In this document: piece after piece, positions 7,014-13,591 of the stretch
How positions within the stretch are numbered: position 1 is the first letter of the stretch
Layout of the letters: every line of letters begins with the position of its first letter
Source: an uncultured Mollicutes bacterium
GTDB lineage: Bacteria > Bacillota_I > Bacilli_A > RF39 > UBA660
NCBI GenBank assembly: GCA_900557675.1
Contig: USTO01000011.1
Span: forward strand, 1-15,620
Direction: 5' to 3'
DNA: 15,620 nt
Program-made: the position numbers and the translations under genes
The notes under the pieces: model-generated
Databases searched by the model: none
What the model was told of the DNA's origin: nothing
The model's input: the letters and a program-made list of their open reading frames with translations, nothing else

Positions 7014-8435
7014 TTAATATTGAATACCCCATACTACTAAATGTTTGGCTTCTTTTCCACAGACAATACAGGTTTTATTTTTTGGATTATCGTCTATTAT
7101 ACACCTTGATTTAGTGCCTTTTATTTCTTTCATTTTTTCTTCACACTCTTGGTTTCCACACCAACTTGCTTTAATGAAACCTGGTTTAGTATTCATTATG
7201 TCTTCTACTTCTTTTAGGGTAGTACAAGTATAGGTTAGGTTTTCTCTATTGGCAAGGGCTTTTTGGTACATTCTTGTTTGCATTTCTTCTAACTCTTTAG
7301 TGACAAATGCTTCGATATCTTCATTTAGAGAGATGGTTTCTTTTTCATAAGTATCTCTTTTAAAGATTGTTAGTTTTCCTTGTTCGAGGTCCCTTGCTCC
7401 TAGTTCTATACGTAGGGGAATACCGTTTACTTCGGCCTCGGCGAAACGATAGCCAGGGCTTTTAGCTGAAGAGTCTAGTTTTGTTGATATTCCTTTTGTT
7501 TCTAGTTCTTCTTTTATCTTAGTACAGGTATTTAATACTTTTTCATCTGTTCCAATAGGGATAATTATTACTTTGGTTGGGGCTATTTTGGGTGGTAATA
7601 CTAAGCCTTTATCATCGCTATGAACCATAATAAGGGCTCCGATACTTCTTGTTGAGATACCCCAAGATGTTTGATAAGCGTAATCTGTTTGTTTGTTTTT
7701 GTTTGTAAATGATATATCGTAAGCTTTAGAGAATTTTTGGCCAAAATAGTGGCTAGTTCCCGACTGAAGGGTTACACCGTTTTGCATAAGGGCTTCGATT
7801 GTTAGGGTGTATTCGGCTCCAGAAAATTTTTCTTTTTCGGTTTTTCTACCGGTAATAACGGGTATTGCTAGATAGTCTTCAAAGAGGCTTTTGTATATTT
7901 CTAGCATATTTTTTGTTTCTTCTTCAGCTTCAATGCTTGTTTCGTGAATGGTGTGGCCTTCTTGCCAGAGAAATTCTCTACTTCTTAGGAAGGGTCTTGT
8001 TTCTTTTTCCCATCTTAAGACATTACACCACTGGTTATATTTTTTTGGTAAATCACGCCAAGATGATACTACTCTACTATAGTAGTCACTAAATAGGGTT
8101 TCACTAGTTGGTCTTATACACATTCTTTCTTCTAATTCTTTGGTTCCTCCTATTGTTACCCAAGCGGCTTCGGGAGCAAAACCGTTTATTAAGTCACTTT
8201 CTTTTTTCATTAGATTTTCGGGTATTAATAGGGGCATATATATATTTTCGTGTCCTGTTTCTTTGAACTTTTTATCTAATGCTTTTTGTATTTCTTCCCA
8301 TATTGCATAGCCGTTTGGTTCTATAACGATACATCCTTTTACATTGGAGTAATCGGCTAGATGGGCAGCTTTAACGACATCAGTATACCATTTTGCAAAG
8401 TCGTCACTTCTATTTGTTATTGCTTTATTATTCAT
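7014..8435 (-). CDS. proS: Prolyl-tRNA synthetase, archaeal/eukaryote type
   Basis: The enzyme charges tRNA-Pro with proline in the cytoplasm. At 473 residues it is the short form without the YbaK-like editing insertion and with a C-terminal zinc domain. Class II motif 2 has R141-W-E143, followed by RPFLRSREFLWQEGH. Motif 3 contains GISTR (259-263). The anticodon-binding domain starts near 285. The zinc ligands are C426, C431, C456 and C459, and the chain ends in Tyr, as is typical of this group. The start is the ATG at 8435, with GGGAGG 6 nt upstream. The open frame continues upstream to 8705 only because it reads through two tRNA genes. It follows tRNA-Pro(UGG), its own substrate, in the same direction. 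Confidence 0.97.
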   Translation of the reverse strand: MNNKAITNRSDDFAKWYTDVVKAAHLADYSNVKGCIVIEPNGYAIWEEIQKALDKKFKETGHENIYMPLLIPENLMKKESDLINGFAPEAAWVTIGGTKELEERMCIRPTSETLFSDYYSRVVSSWRDLPKKYNQWCNVLRWEKETRPFLRSREFLWQEGHTIHETSIEAEEETKNMLEIYKSLFEDYLAIPVITGRKTEKEKFSGAEYTLTIEALMQNGVTLQSGTSHYFGQKFSKAYDISFTNKNKQTDYAYQTSWGISTRSIGALIMVHSDDKGLVLPPKIAPTKVIIIPIGTDEKVLNTCTKIKEELETKGISTKLDSSAKSPGYRFAEAEVNGIPLRIELGARDLEQGKLTIFKRDTYEKETISLNEDIEAFVTKELEEMQTRMYQKALANRENLTYTCTTLKEVEDIMNTKPGFIKASWCGNQECEEKMKEIKGTKSRCIIDDNPKNKTCIVCGKEAKHLVVWGIQY

Positions 8436-8461
8436 TTTTTCCTCCCTTATATATTTTAAGT

Positions 8462-8491
8462 AAAAAAAATAACAATACCAAAGGTAATGTT
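8462..8491 (-). terminator. Weak terminator/attenuator between tRNA-Pro and proS
   Basis: On the minus strand AACATTACC and GGTATTGTT pair with one T-T mismatch around the loop TTT, followed by ATTTTTTTT. It lies 10 nt after the tRNA-Pro CCA end and 27 nt before proS. It would end most tRNA transcripts and let some read-through reach proS. Confidence 0.65.
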
Positions 8492-8500
8492 TATAATAAC

Positions 8501-8577
8501 TGGTCGGGAAGACAGGATTTGAACCTGCAACCCTTTGGTCCCAAACCAAATGCTCTACCAAGTTGAGCCACTTCCCG
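8501..8577 (-). tRNA. tRNA-Pro (anticodon UGG)
   Basis: A full cloverleaf is visible: acceptor CGGGAAG pairs with CTTCCCG, discriminator A, CCA encoded (8503-8501). The D arm is GCTC..GAGC. The anticodon stem TTTGG/CCAAA holds the loop TTTGGGA, giving anticodon TGG. The T arm is GCAGG-TTCAAAT-CCTGT. It lies 9 nt after tRNA-Ala and in front of the gene for its own synthetase. Confidence 0.97.
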
Positions 8578-8586
8578 AAAAAAATA

Positions 8587-8663
8587 TGGTGGAGAATAAG
8601 GGACTCGAACCCTTGACCCCCTGCGTGCAAGGCAGGTGCTCTAGCCAACTGAGCTAATTCCCC
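8587..8663 (-). tRNA. tRNA-Ala (anticodon UGC)
   Basis: The acceptor GGGGAAT pairs with ATTCTCC and includes the G3-U70 wobble that identifies alanine tRNAs. Discriminator A and CCA are encoded. The D arm is GCTC..GAGC. The anticodon stem CCTGC/GCAGG holds the loop CTTGCAC, giving anticodon TGC. The T arm is AAGGG-TTCGAGT-CCCTT. Confidence 0.98.
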
Positions 8664-8676
8664 AACGACAATATCA

Positions 8677-8705
8677 ATTATATATGATGTATTTGTATTT
8701 GTCAA
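8677..8705 (-). promoter_or_regulatory. Perfect consensus promoter of the tRNA-Ala/tRNA-Pro/proS unit
   Basis: TTGACA (8705-8700), exactly 17 nt, then TATAAT (8682-8677), 13 nt before the first base of tRNA-Ala. Both hexamers match the sigma-A consensus fully, as expected for stable RNA genes. The 86 bases between it and the end of the next gene (8706-8791) are AT-rich and show no clear terminator. Confidence 0.92.
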
Positions 8706-8791
8706 TACTTTTTTTTAAATTTAACTTATTGTTAACGTTTTTTGGTGTTTTTAGTCTTTATTTGGCTATACTTATTATATATATTGATATT

Positions 8792-9556
8792 TTAGTTGTT
8801 TTTATAGTCTTCTAATAATTCTAAAGATCTTTGACGAGCTAATATTTTTTTGGTGTTTTTTTCTAATTTTTGTTTGGCTTCTTCTTCTAGTTCTTTATAT
8901 ATTATATGAAAAATGGGGTTTAGGTTGTTATTTTCTATTTCATAAATATTACCGTTATCATCAAAGGCTTCTTTTAGTATTTGTCCGTGTAGTGTAACAA
9001 AGCCTGAGAGTTTTCTACTTATTGTTGTATCTTCTATGAAGGATATATGAACTGAGAAATGTATAATGTTATGTGTTTGTATTAGGTTTTGGGCAGATAG
9101 GTAATTGTTTGATAGTTCTGTGAAAGCGTTTGATATTATTTGGGTAGTTTTGTAATTATATAGATAAAGCAAGCCTTCTTTATCTGATACAACTATTGTT
9201 TCTTTCCTATTTAAAAGGGGGTCCAAACTGTAATGTCTTTCTGTACTATAGTACCATTTTTTATGGGGACATAAAAAGCCTTCTTTATAACTATAGTGGG
9301 TATAGTTATATCCTATTACTTTATTAAAGCCTGTACGATGGGTTTTCTCTACTTCTTTTTCTTTAGTTAAAAAGTTTTCTTGATCTAGAGCAATAAATTC
9401 GATATTTCCTTCTTCATCGAGAATAAGGGGCCTACCGTTATCGGCATAAACGCCTTTTACCACTTTATAGGATCCTTCGTTTATGGTAAAGTTCTTTATT
9501 ACATAATGGGTATTAAATATATTATTGTTTGCTCCATTTATTACTCTTAGTTTCAT
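8792..9556 (-). CDS. Hypothetical soluble protein, 254 residues
   Basis: I do not recognise this protein. No signal peptide or membrane helix is seen. The N-terminal two thirds look beta-rich, with aromatic stretches such as NYTHYSYKEGFLCPHKKWYY and short strand-turn units (EGNIEFIALD, DKEGLLYLYN, FVTLHGQI). The last 40 residues form a charged helix (YKELEEEAKQKLEKNTKKI) that may be a coiled coil. The start is the ATG at 9556, with GGAGG 11 nt upstream. The longer frame opens with TTG at 9613 and would place this ribosome site inside the gene, so it is rejected. It is flanked by the tRNA promoter downstream and a possible small-RNA segment upstream, and is probably a single-gene unit. Confidence 0.75.
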   Translation of the reverse strand: MKLRVINGANNNIFNTHYVIKNFTINEGSYKVVKGVYADNGRPLILDEEGNIEFIALDQENFLTKEKEVEKTHRTGFNKVIGYNYTHYSYKEGFLCPHKKWYYSTERHYSLDPLLNRKETIVVSDKEGLLYLYNYKTTQIISNAFTELSNNYLSAQNLIQTHNIIHFSVHISFIEDTTISRKLSGFVTLHGQILKEAFDDNGNIYEIENNNLNPIFHIIYKELEEEAKQKLEKNTKKILARQRSLELLEDYKNN

Positions 9557-9584
9557 ATTGTTTTTTTCCTCCATTTGTCTTAAT

Positions 9585-9613
9585 ATGTTATCATAGTTTG
9601 GGGGTATTTGCAA
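9585..9613 (-). promoter_or_regulatory. Possible promoter of the 254-residue hypothetical gene
   Basis: TTGCAA, 17 nt, TAACAT on the minus strand, about 29 nt before the ATG at 9556. Both boxes match the consensus at only 4 of 6 positions. It is the best-spaced candidate after the terminator at 9676-9709. Confidence 0.35.
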
Positions 9614-9672
9614 GGGGTTTTGAGTAGTTTTTTGGTTTTTTTCACTACGTGCTGTAAGTACTTATATAGTTT

Positions 9673-9739
9673 AAGAAAAATAGGGCTCCATCAATTAAGA
9701 CAGTGCCCTTGCAAAAATGTATTACCATTTTTTTCTCGC
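9673..9739 (-). ncRNA. Candidate ~67-nt RNA of two hairpins (small RNA or leader)
   Basis: A strong promoter (9746-9774) would start a transcript near 9739. It would fold as hairpin 1 (AAAAATG / CATTTTT, loop GTAATA, 9713-9732), then a terminator hairpin (9682-9709) and a U-run. No start codon with a ribosome site is seen in it. It resembles no riboswitch class I can name. The alternative is that it is only the 3' end of the rnf-like operon. Confidence 0.4.
9676..9709 (-). terminator. Intrinsic terminator after the rnfD-like gene
   Basis: On the minus strand AGGGC-A-CTGTC pairs with GATGG-A-GCCCT, an 11-position stem with one A-A mismatch and two G-U pairs. The loop is TTAATT and TATTTTTCTT follows. 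It is about 70 nt past the rnfD-like stop. Confidence 0.75.
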
Positions 9740-9770
9740 ATAGATAATATAACATATTTTTTTATCTATG
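9739..9770. promoter_or_regulatory. 9-bp inverted repeat over the promoter, possible operator
   Basis: TTATCTATG (9762-9770) and CATAGATAA (9739-9747) are exact inverted copies 14 bp apart. They cover the edge of the -35 and the region from the -10 to the likely transcription start. This placement fits a repressor-binding site. Confidence 0.5.
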
Positions 9771-9774
9771 TCAA
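9746..9774 (-). promoter_or_regulatory. Strong promoter directly after the rnfD-like stop
   Basis: TTGACA (9774-9769), exactly 17 nt, TATATT (9751-9746). The -35 begins 6 bases past the TAG stop of the rnfD-like gene. It reads into the two-hairpin segment and possibly on to the hypothetical gene. Confidence 0.65.
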
Positions 9775-9779
9775 TTTTT

Positions 9780-10619
9780 CTACTTGGTCATAAAGTAGTT
9801 ATCGATTGGTTTTGTTAATAATGGCATTATTATTAGGGGTAGGATAGCAAACATTGTTGGGAATATATTTATAAGGAGTATACTTATTATTCCTAGGGAT
9901 ATTCCGTATATTATTTGTCCTTTTGTTGTTACTGGTGTGGTTATGCTATCACTTGCTAAGTATATTGATATTAGTATAATACCGGAATTTATTAGGGTTG
10001 TTAGATTTAATCCTAGGGTTTGGGATTTAATACTTATAATACTTATAAGTATTATTGTTGTTAATAGATGGGATATGGTTATTCTGTATTTTATGCTATT
10101 ATTATATATTAGATACATAAGACTACCTATAGCTATTATATTTAGTAGTATTATATAGGTACTTAGTTTTTCTTCTACTAGGATAAGGGGATTAATGGAA
10201 TAGTATCCTTGTATTAGTATCATTATTAGTATAGATGGTATATAGGGATTTAGTTTATATTTTCCAAAGCCTCCTAGTAGTACTTTTAGTATAGATGCTA
10301 AAGTGGTTAGTATTATGGTTATATATACTGGAGTACTTAGAGGGGTAAATAGATATATTAATAGACCTGAATAGAGAGTGAAACTTTCTTGGGTTAGATT
10401 CTTTATTGTTTTTTTCTTTTTTCTTAGATAGTATACTAAGTACTCTCCTAGATAAAATGTTATTATTGTTACTAGTAGTGTTATTATTGTTTCTATATTA
10501 TATACTAGTTTTACTAGTATTAGGGGTAACATACTTATTATTAGTTTTTCGATTATTTTATCAGTACTTAAGGGAGTTTTTATAAATACTCCTCTTCTTA
10601 CTAAGAATTTTTTATTCAC
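9780..10619 (-). CDS. rnfD: RnfD/NqrB-like membrane protein, FMN-attachment motif absent
   Basis: RnfD is a membrane subunit of the ion-translocating ferredoxin:NAD oxidoreductase and normally carries covalent FMN. The 279-residue product is very hydrophobic, with about 8-9 membrane helices. GGFGKYKLNPYIPS resembles the family's GG-G---NPA segment, and SDSITTPVTTKGQIIYGI matches the conserved C-terminal signature closely. No SGAT-type motif, the site of covalent flavin in RnfD/NqrB, is found anywhere, and the protein is shorter than usual. The start is GTG at 10619, overlapping the rnfC-like stop by 8 nt (GTGAATAA), so the two are translationally coupled. Standard neighbours rnfG, E, A and B are not in the window. 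It may form a reduced, flavin-poor complex or serve another redox partner. Confidence 0.8.
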   Translation of the reverse strand: MNKKFLVRRGVFIKTPLSTDKIIEKLIISMLPLILVKLVYNIETIITLLVTIITFYLGEYLVYYLRKKKKTIKNLTQESFTLYSGLLIYLFTPLSTPVYITIILTTLASILKVLLGGFGKYKLNPYIPSILIMILIQGYYSINPLILVEEKLSTYIILLNIIAIGSLMYLIYNNSIKYRITISHLLTTIILISIISIKSQTLGLNLTTLINSGIILISIYLASDSITTPVTTKGQIIYGISLGIISILLINIFPTMFAILPLIIMPLLTKPIDNYFMTK

Positions 10620-11859
10620 ATATATCCCTTGCTTTCTTTACTATTTCTTTTAATTCAATTCTAGAGGGGCATATATAAGAGCATAAGCCACACTTTATGC
10701 ATTTTTCGGGATGTAATTTTTTTAATTTATCTTTATTATTTATATTATTTGTTATAAATATGGGTTTTAATTTTACAGGGCAGTTTTTAAGGCATTTTCC
10801 ACACTTTATACAGGGGTATACTTTTTCATCGATATTTTCTAATACTAAAACACTAGTTAAGTCTTTGGTTACTATTATATCATCATCGGGATGGCTTGTC
10901 CCGTTTAGGGGTCCTCCTGTTATAAATAGGTGGTTACTTACATCTTTTTTATATCCTCCTATTAGGGGTATTATTTCACTTAGATTGGATCCTATCTTTA
11001 CTTTTACATTGGTTTCTTTCTTAACACCATCACCTATTATGGTTATTATTCTTTCGGTAAGGGGTACTTGGTACTTTAGCATTTCATATATACTATATAT
11101 TGTAGATATGTTATTTACTACTATTCCTTGTTCCATTGGTAACTTATTATAGGTTATATGGAAGATATTTTCTACTAAGTCTTTTTGCCAGCCACTGGGG
11201 TAATAGTTACCTGCTAAGTATATTTTTATATTGGGATAGGTATTTATATACTTTAAGTATTTGTTTATTACTTTAGTATTGGTTTCATTTATGGCTATAT
11301 AGGCTTTCTCTATATTATTTATCTCCATTATAGCATCTACTACTTCTAATATTTCTTCTGTATTTTGATACATTATAGCATTATCACAACTATTATAGGG
11401 TTCACACTCTACTCCATTTACTATTAGGTATTTAACCTTTCCCTTATACTTTATGTATGTGGGAAAGTTACTTCCGCTTAATCCGGTTATACCATTATCG
11501 AAAAGGGCTTGTACATAGTCTTTTTTTGTTAGTTTATTTATTTCTTTCTTAGTTCCTTTAGGAGTACGGTATTTTTCTTTGAAGTCGTTTTCGATAACTA
11601 TACATTTTATTAGTTTACCACTAGATACTTTCTTCATTGTTCCTTTTATAACATAACCACTAACAGAGGAGTGTAAAGGGAACTTTGTTTTGGTATTTAT
11701 GGCTACTACATCTCCTTTATATACATAGTCTCCTTCTTTTACAAGATGTTTATATTCTTCTTCTCGTTTATTTTCAAGGGGTAAGTATATTATTCGGGGT
11801 TTTATGTATTCTTGTACTTTCTTACTAGGATCTATTTTCTTTGTATTTATTTCAACCAT
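10612..11859 (-). CDS. rnfC: RnfC-like electron-transport subunit with two 4Fe-4S clusters
   Basis: RnfC is the peripheral subunit that exchanges electrons with NAD(H) in the Rnf complex. This 415-residue protein has the usual N-terminal barrel-like part (about 20-90, GYVIKGTM). An NADH/FMN-binding-like core follows: GITGLSGSNFPTYIK (123-137) and VNGVECEPY (147-155), as in the 51-kDa subunit of Complex I. An SLBB segment is at about 270-310. Two ferredoxin motifs close the protein: C350, C353, C356, C360 and C387, C390, C393, C397. The ATG at 11859 has AAAGGA within the end of the gene upstream, leaving a 1-nt gap. It therefore depends on translation of that surface-protein gene. No long C-terminal extension is present. 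Confidence 0.88.
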   Translation of the reverse strand: MVEINTKKIDPSKKVQEYIKPRIIYLPLENKREEEYKHLVKEGDYVYKGDVVAINTKTKFPLHSSVSGYVIKGTMKKVSSGKLIKCIVIENDFKEKYRTPKGTKKEINKLTKKDYVQALFDNGITGLSGSNFPTYIKYKGKVKYLIVNGVECEPYNSCDNAIMYQNTEEILEVVDAIMEINNIEKAYIAINETNTKVINKYLKYINTYPNIKIYLAGNYYPSGWQKDLVENIFHITYNKLPMEQGIVVNNISTIYSIYEMLKYQVPLTERIITIIGDGVKKETNVKVKIGSNLSEIIPLIGGYKKDVSNHLFITGGPLNGTSHPDDDIIVTKDLTSVLVLENIDEKVYPCIKCGKCLKNCPVKLKPIFITNNINNKDKLKKLHPEKCIKCGLCSYICPSRIELKEIVKKARDICE

Positions 11860-11860
11860 A

Positions 11861-12424
11861 TTAGATTCCTTTCCCTGTTACTTCTACTCTTATAGTTGTA
11901 TTAAGGCTTTCTCCTACTATATTATCATTAGTTATATCTTCTTCTATTAGATATATCCATACGGTATATTTTTGCTCAGTTGTTCCTAATAGTTCATTTG
12001 TTTTTAGAGTTATAGGACTTGTAGTAGTAGAACCATTAAAGGTACCACTTGCTAAGATATTAGTACTTGTTTCATCTCCTTTTGTTATAGCCCATTTTAA
12101 GCCATTATCTGCACTTATATTAGTACCTATATTAGATATATCTATATAGAAGTGAGCATATAAGGGTATATTAGTAGCAGTAGTTTTCTTATATATACTT
12201 ATAGTAGAGTGCATTCCCTCATTAAATGTAGTTACTGGTTCTAAACTACTATTAGTAGTATCCTCTCCCTTAGTATATACTATATAATCATCATATCCAT
12301 TAGTATTTACTACTACATTCGTTTTAGTAGTAGTACTCCACTTAAATAAAGCTACAGTTATACCTATTACCACTAATATTAAAGTTATAGTAAATAATAC
12401 TATCTTTATCCTATTTCCTTTCAT
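11861..12424 (-). CDS. Small membrane-anchored exported protein, TasA/camelysin-like region possible
   Basis: The 187-residue protein has a basic start (MKGNRIK), one membrane helix or signal anchor (about 6-26) and a Thr/Asn-rich extracellular part rich in beta strands. The late segment, YTVWIYLIEEDITNDNIVGESLNTTIRVEVTG, has the pattern of the last strands of TasA/camelysin-type sandwiches. The same pattern occurs in the N-terminal half of the 502-residue neighbour (INVRMWLSEDTPNSEAGKGF). The family call is tentative. The ATG at 12424 is chosen because the GTG at 12433 lies in the GAGAGTG ribosome site. It is the first of a three-gene run with the rnfC-like and rnfD-like genes and is 1 nt from rnfC. 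Confidence 0.7.
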   Translation of the reverse strand: MKGNRIKIVLFTITLILVVIGITVALFKWSTTTKTNVVVNTNGYDDYIVYTKGEDTTNSSLEPVTTFNEGMHSTISIYKKTTATNIPLYAHFYIDISNIGTNISADNGLKWAITKGDETSTNILASGTFNGSTTTSPITLKTNELLGTTEQKYTVWIYLIEEDITNDNIVGESLNTTIRVEVTGKGI

Positions 12425-12475
12425 ATATATCACTCTCTTTCCTTATTATAATATAATAGCTATTAATTTATCTAT

Positions 12476-13513
12476 TTAAGAGCAGTTATCACATCCTAAG
12501 GTATATGGGTCATCGAAGTGGCCATTACCTCCCGTTACATAGACACTAGATTTTAGATAGAAGGTGGGGCGAGACCCATACGGATAGATCGAACTGTTGC
12601 CGTACGCGATGCCACTGTACACATACCACACGTTATTCGTGCCAGAGGCGTAAGGCGTGAGTGTCCACTCCCAGCCTTTATATAACCAATTCTTATTTCC
12701 AAAGTAAAACTGACCTTGGGTGGTTGTATCAGTACTAGCGTAATAACCACTAGCATATAAGTAATCACTTAGGTACATTAGTCCTATTTTAGAAGTTACA
12801 CTAGTATCTCCTGTACCAGGTCCGGAAGGCGTACAAGAGTTACCTCCTCTTTCACATAGATACCAGTTCTGTTTACTCTGTGCTGTACCACTACCATATA
12901 AATACCAAGTAGTAGTTTCTATATATCCTCTTAAACTACTATCAATGCCATAAGTTATAATATCACTACAATCTTTGGTTTTATAACTATTATTAGAATA
13001 GTAGTAAGTCCAATTAGCACAATCTCCATAAGTACTACTAGTATCAGTCTTATTATAAAAGTATTCATTTAAGAGAACATTTAAATTAGCTTTAGAAGTC
13101 TTAGATTTACCTGTCCAGTCATTAGCATATCCGGAGTATGTACCGGCAGAATTATCAGTGTTATATACACCCCAACTATATCCACCTAAGGAGCGAGCTC
13201 TTATTAGTTTTACTAATTCTGTTCCAGTTACACCGTGACTATTACTATCAAAGACACCTATTATTCTATATAAGTCATTATTAAACTTAACATAGTTATT
13301 TACTTCCGCTCCTATATATCTATATTCGTGACTGTTAGTATAGTATACACCACTAGCTCCGGCACTCCAACTACTACCTTTATTTAAGGCTTTAACAGTA
13401 TCTACTAGAGTTGTGCCTACGGCATAACTCTTTTTAGATACTGTTAAAGATATTATTACAGCACCTACTATTATTATAAATATTAGGGATGTTATTAGTT
13501 TTTTCTTATCCAT
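12476..13513 (-). CDS. Exported protein with C-type-lectin-like domain, paralogue 1
   Basis: This 345-residue secreted or membrane-anchored protein has a basic start (MDKKK) and a hydrophobic helix (about 6-24) ending SKKSYA, a possible cleavage site. The rest is one domain shared with the upstream gene, from YRYIGAEVNNYVKFNNDLYRIIG to the end. The closing RPTFYLKSSV...GG..-DPYTL is typical of DUF1566/DUF6273-like, C-type-lectin-fold domains, which are often variable binding modules. Cysteine pairs around C137/C155 and in CERGGNSC probably form disulfides. Residues 285-314 are a hypervariable stretch set between nucleotide-identical flanks. The ATG at 13513 has AAAGGG 9 nt upstream. It lacks the sandwich domain found in paralogue 2 and ends with a CDNCS tail not seen there. 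Confidence 0.85.
   Translation of the reverse strand: MDKKKLITSLIFIIIVGAVIISLTVSKKSYAVGTTLVDTVKALNKGSSWSAGASGVYYTNSHEYRYIGAEVNNYVKFNNDLYRIIGVFDSNSHGVTGTELVKLIRARSLGGYSWGVYNTDNSAGTYSGYANDWTGKSKTSKANLNVLLNEYFYNKTDTSSTYGDCANWTYYYSNNSYKTKDCSDIITYGIDSSLRGYIETTTWYLYGSGTAQSKQNWYLCERGGNSCTPSGPGTGDTSVTSKIGLMYLSDYLYASGYYASTDTTTQGQFYFGNKNWLYKGWEWTLTPYASGTNNVWYVYSGIAYGNSSIYPYGSRPTFYLKSSVYVTGGNGHFDDPYTLGCDNCS
12548..12688 (-). repeat. Variable cassette, copy 1 (identical flanks around 90 variable nt)
   Basis: The flanks 12661-12688 (28 nt) and 12548-12571 (24 nt) are identical to those in copy 2. The enclosed codons 12661-12572 differ from copy 2 at 43 of 90 positions with no indel. GC is clearly higher than in the rest of the gene. 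The downstream flank begins with the GC-rich CGCCCCACC, as expected for the fixed 3' end of a mutagenic-homing target. Confidence 0.75.
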
Positions 13514-13549
13514 CTATATCGACCCTTTCTTTTATTTTATCTTTACCTT

Positions 13550-13579
13550 GGCCGAGGGAGATATATACCTCCCCCAGCC
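13550..13579. repeat. GC-rich hairpin/cruciform between the two paralogues
   Basis: GGCTGGGGGAG and CTCCCTCGGCC (minus strand) pair over 11 positions with two G-U pairs, around an 8-nt loop GTATATAT. No T-run follows on either strand, so it is not a normal terminator. It lies 76 nt past the end of the variable cassette of paralogue 2. Confidence 0.7.
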
Positions 13580-13591
13580 TTGACAAAGATA

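Noticed and set aside
8436..8705. Upstream extension of proS giving a 563-residue protein
   Set aside because: The extra 90 residues are read through tRNA-Ala, tRNA-Pro and a terminator. The ATG at 8435 has a strong ribosome site and matches the family N-terminus.
8706..8791. Terminator of the hypothetical gene
   Set aside because: The stretch is AT-rich with only a short GTTAAC palindrome. No stable stem with a T-run was found.
9557..9613. TTG start adding 19 residues to the hypothetical protein
   Set aside because: The GGAGG ribosome site would fall inside the coding part and no site precedes the TTG.
10697..11152. 151-codon plus-strand open frame
   Set aside because: It lies wholly inside the rnfC-like gene, opposite its Fe-S and SLBB regions, has no ribosome site and reads as a hydrophobic antisense shadow.
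12553..12768. 71-codon frame on the minus strand across the variable cassette
   Set aside because: It is out of frame inside paralogue 1 and exists because the cassette is GC-rich. No ribosome site.
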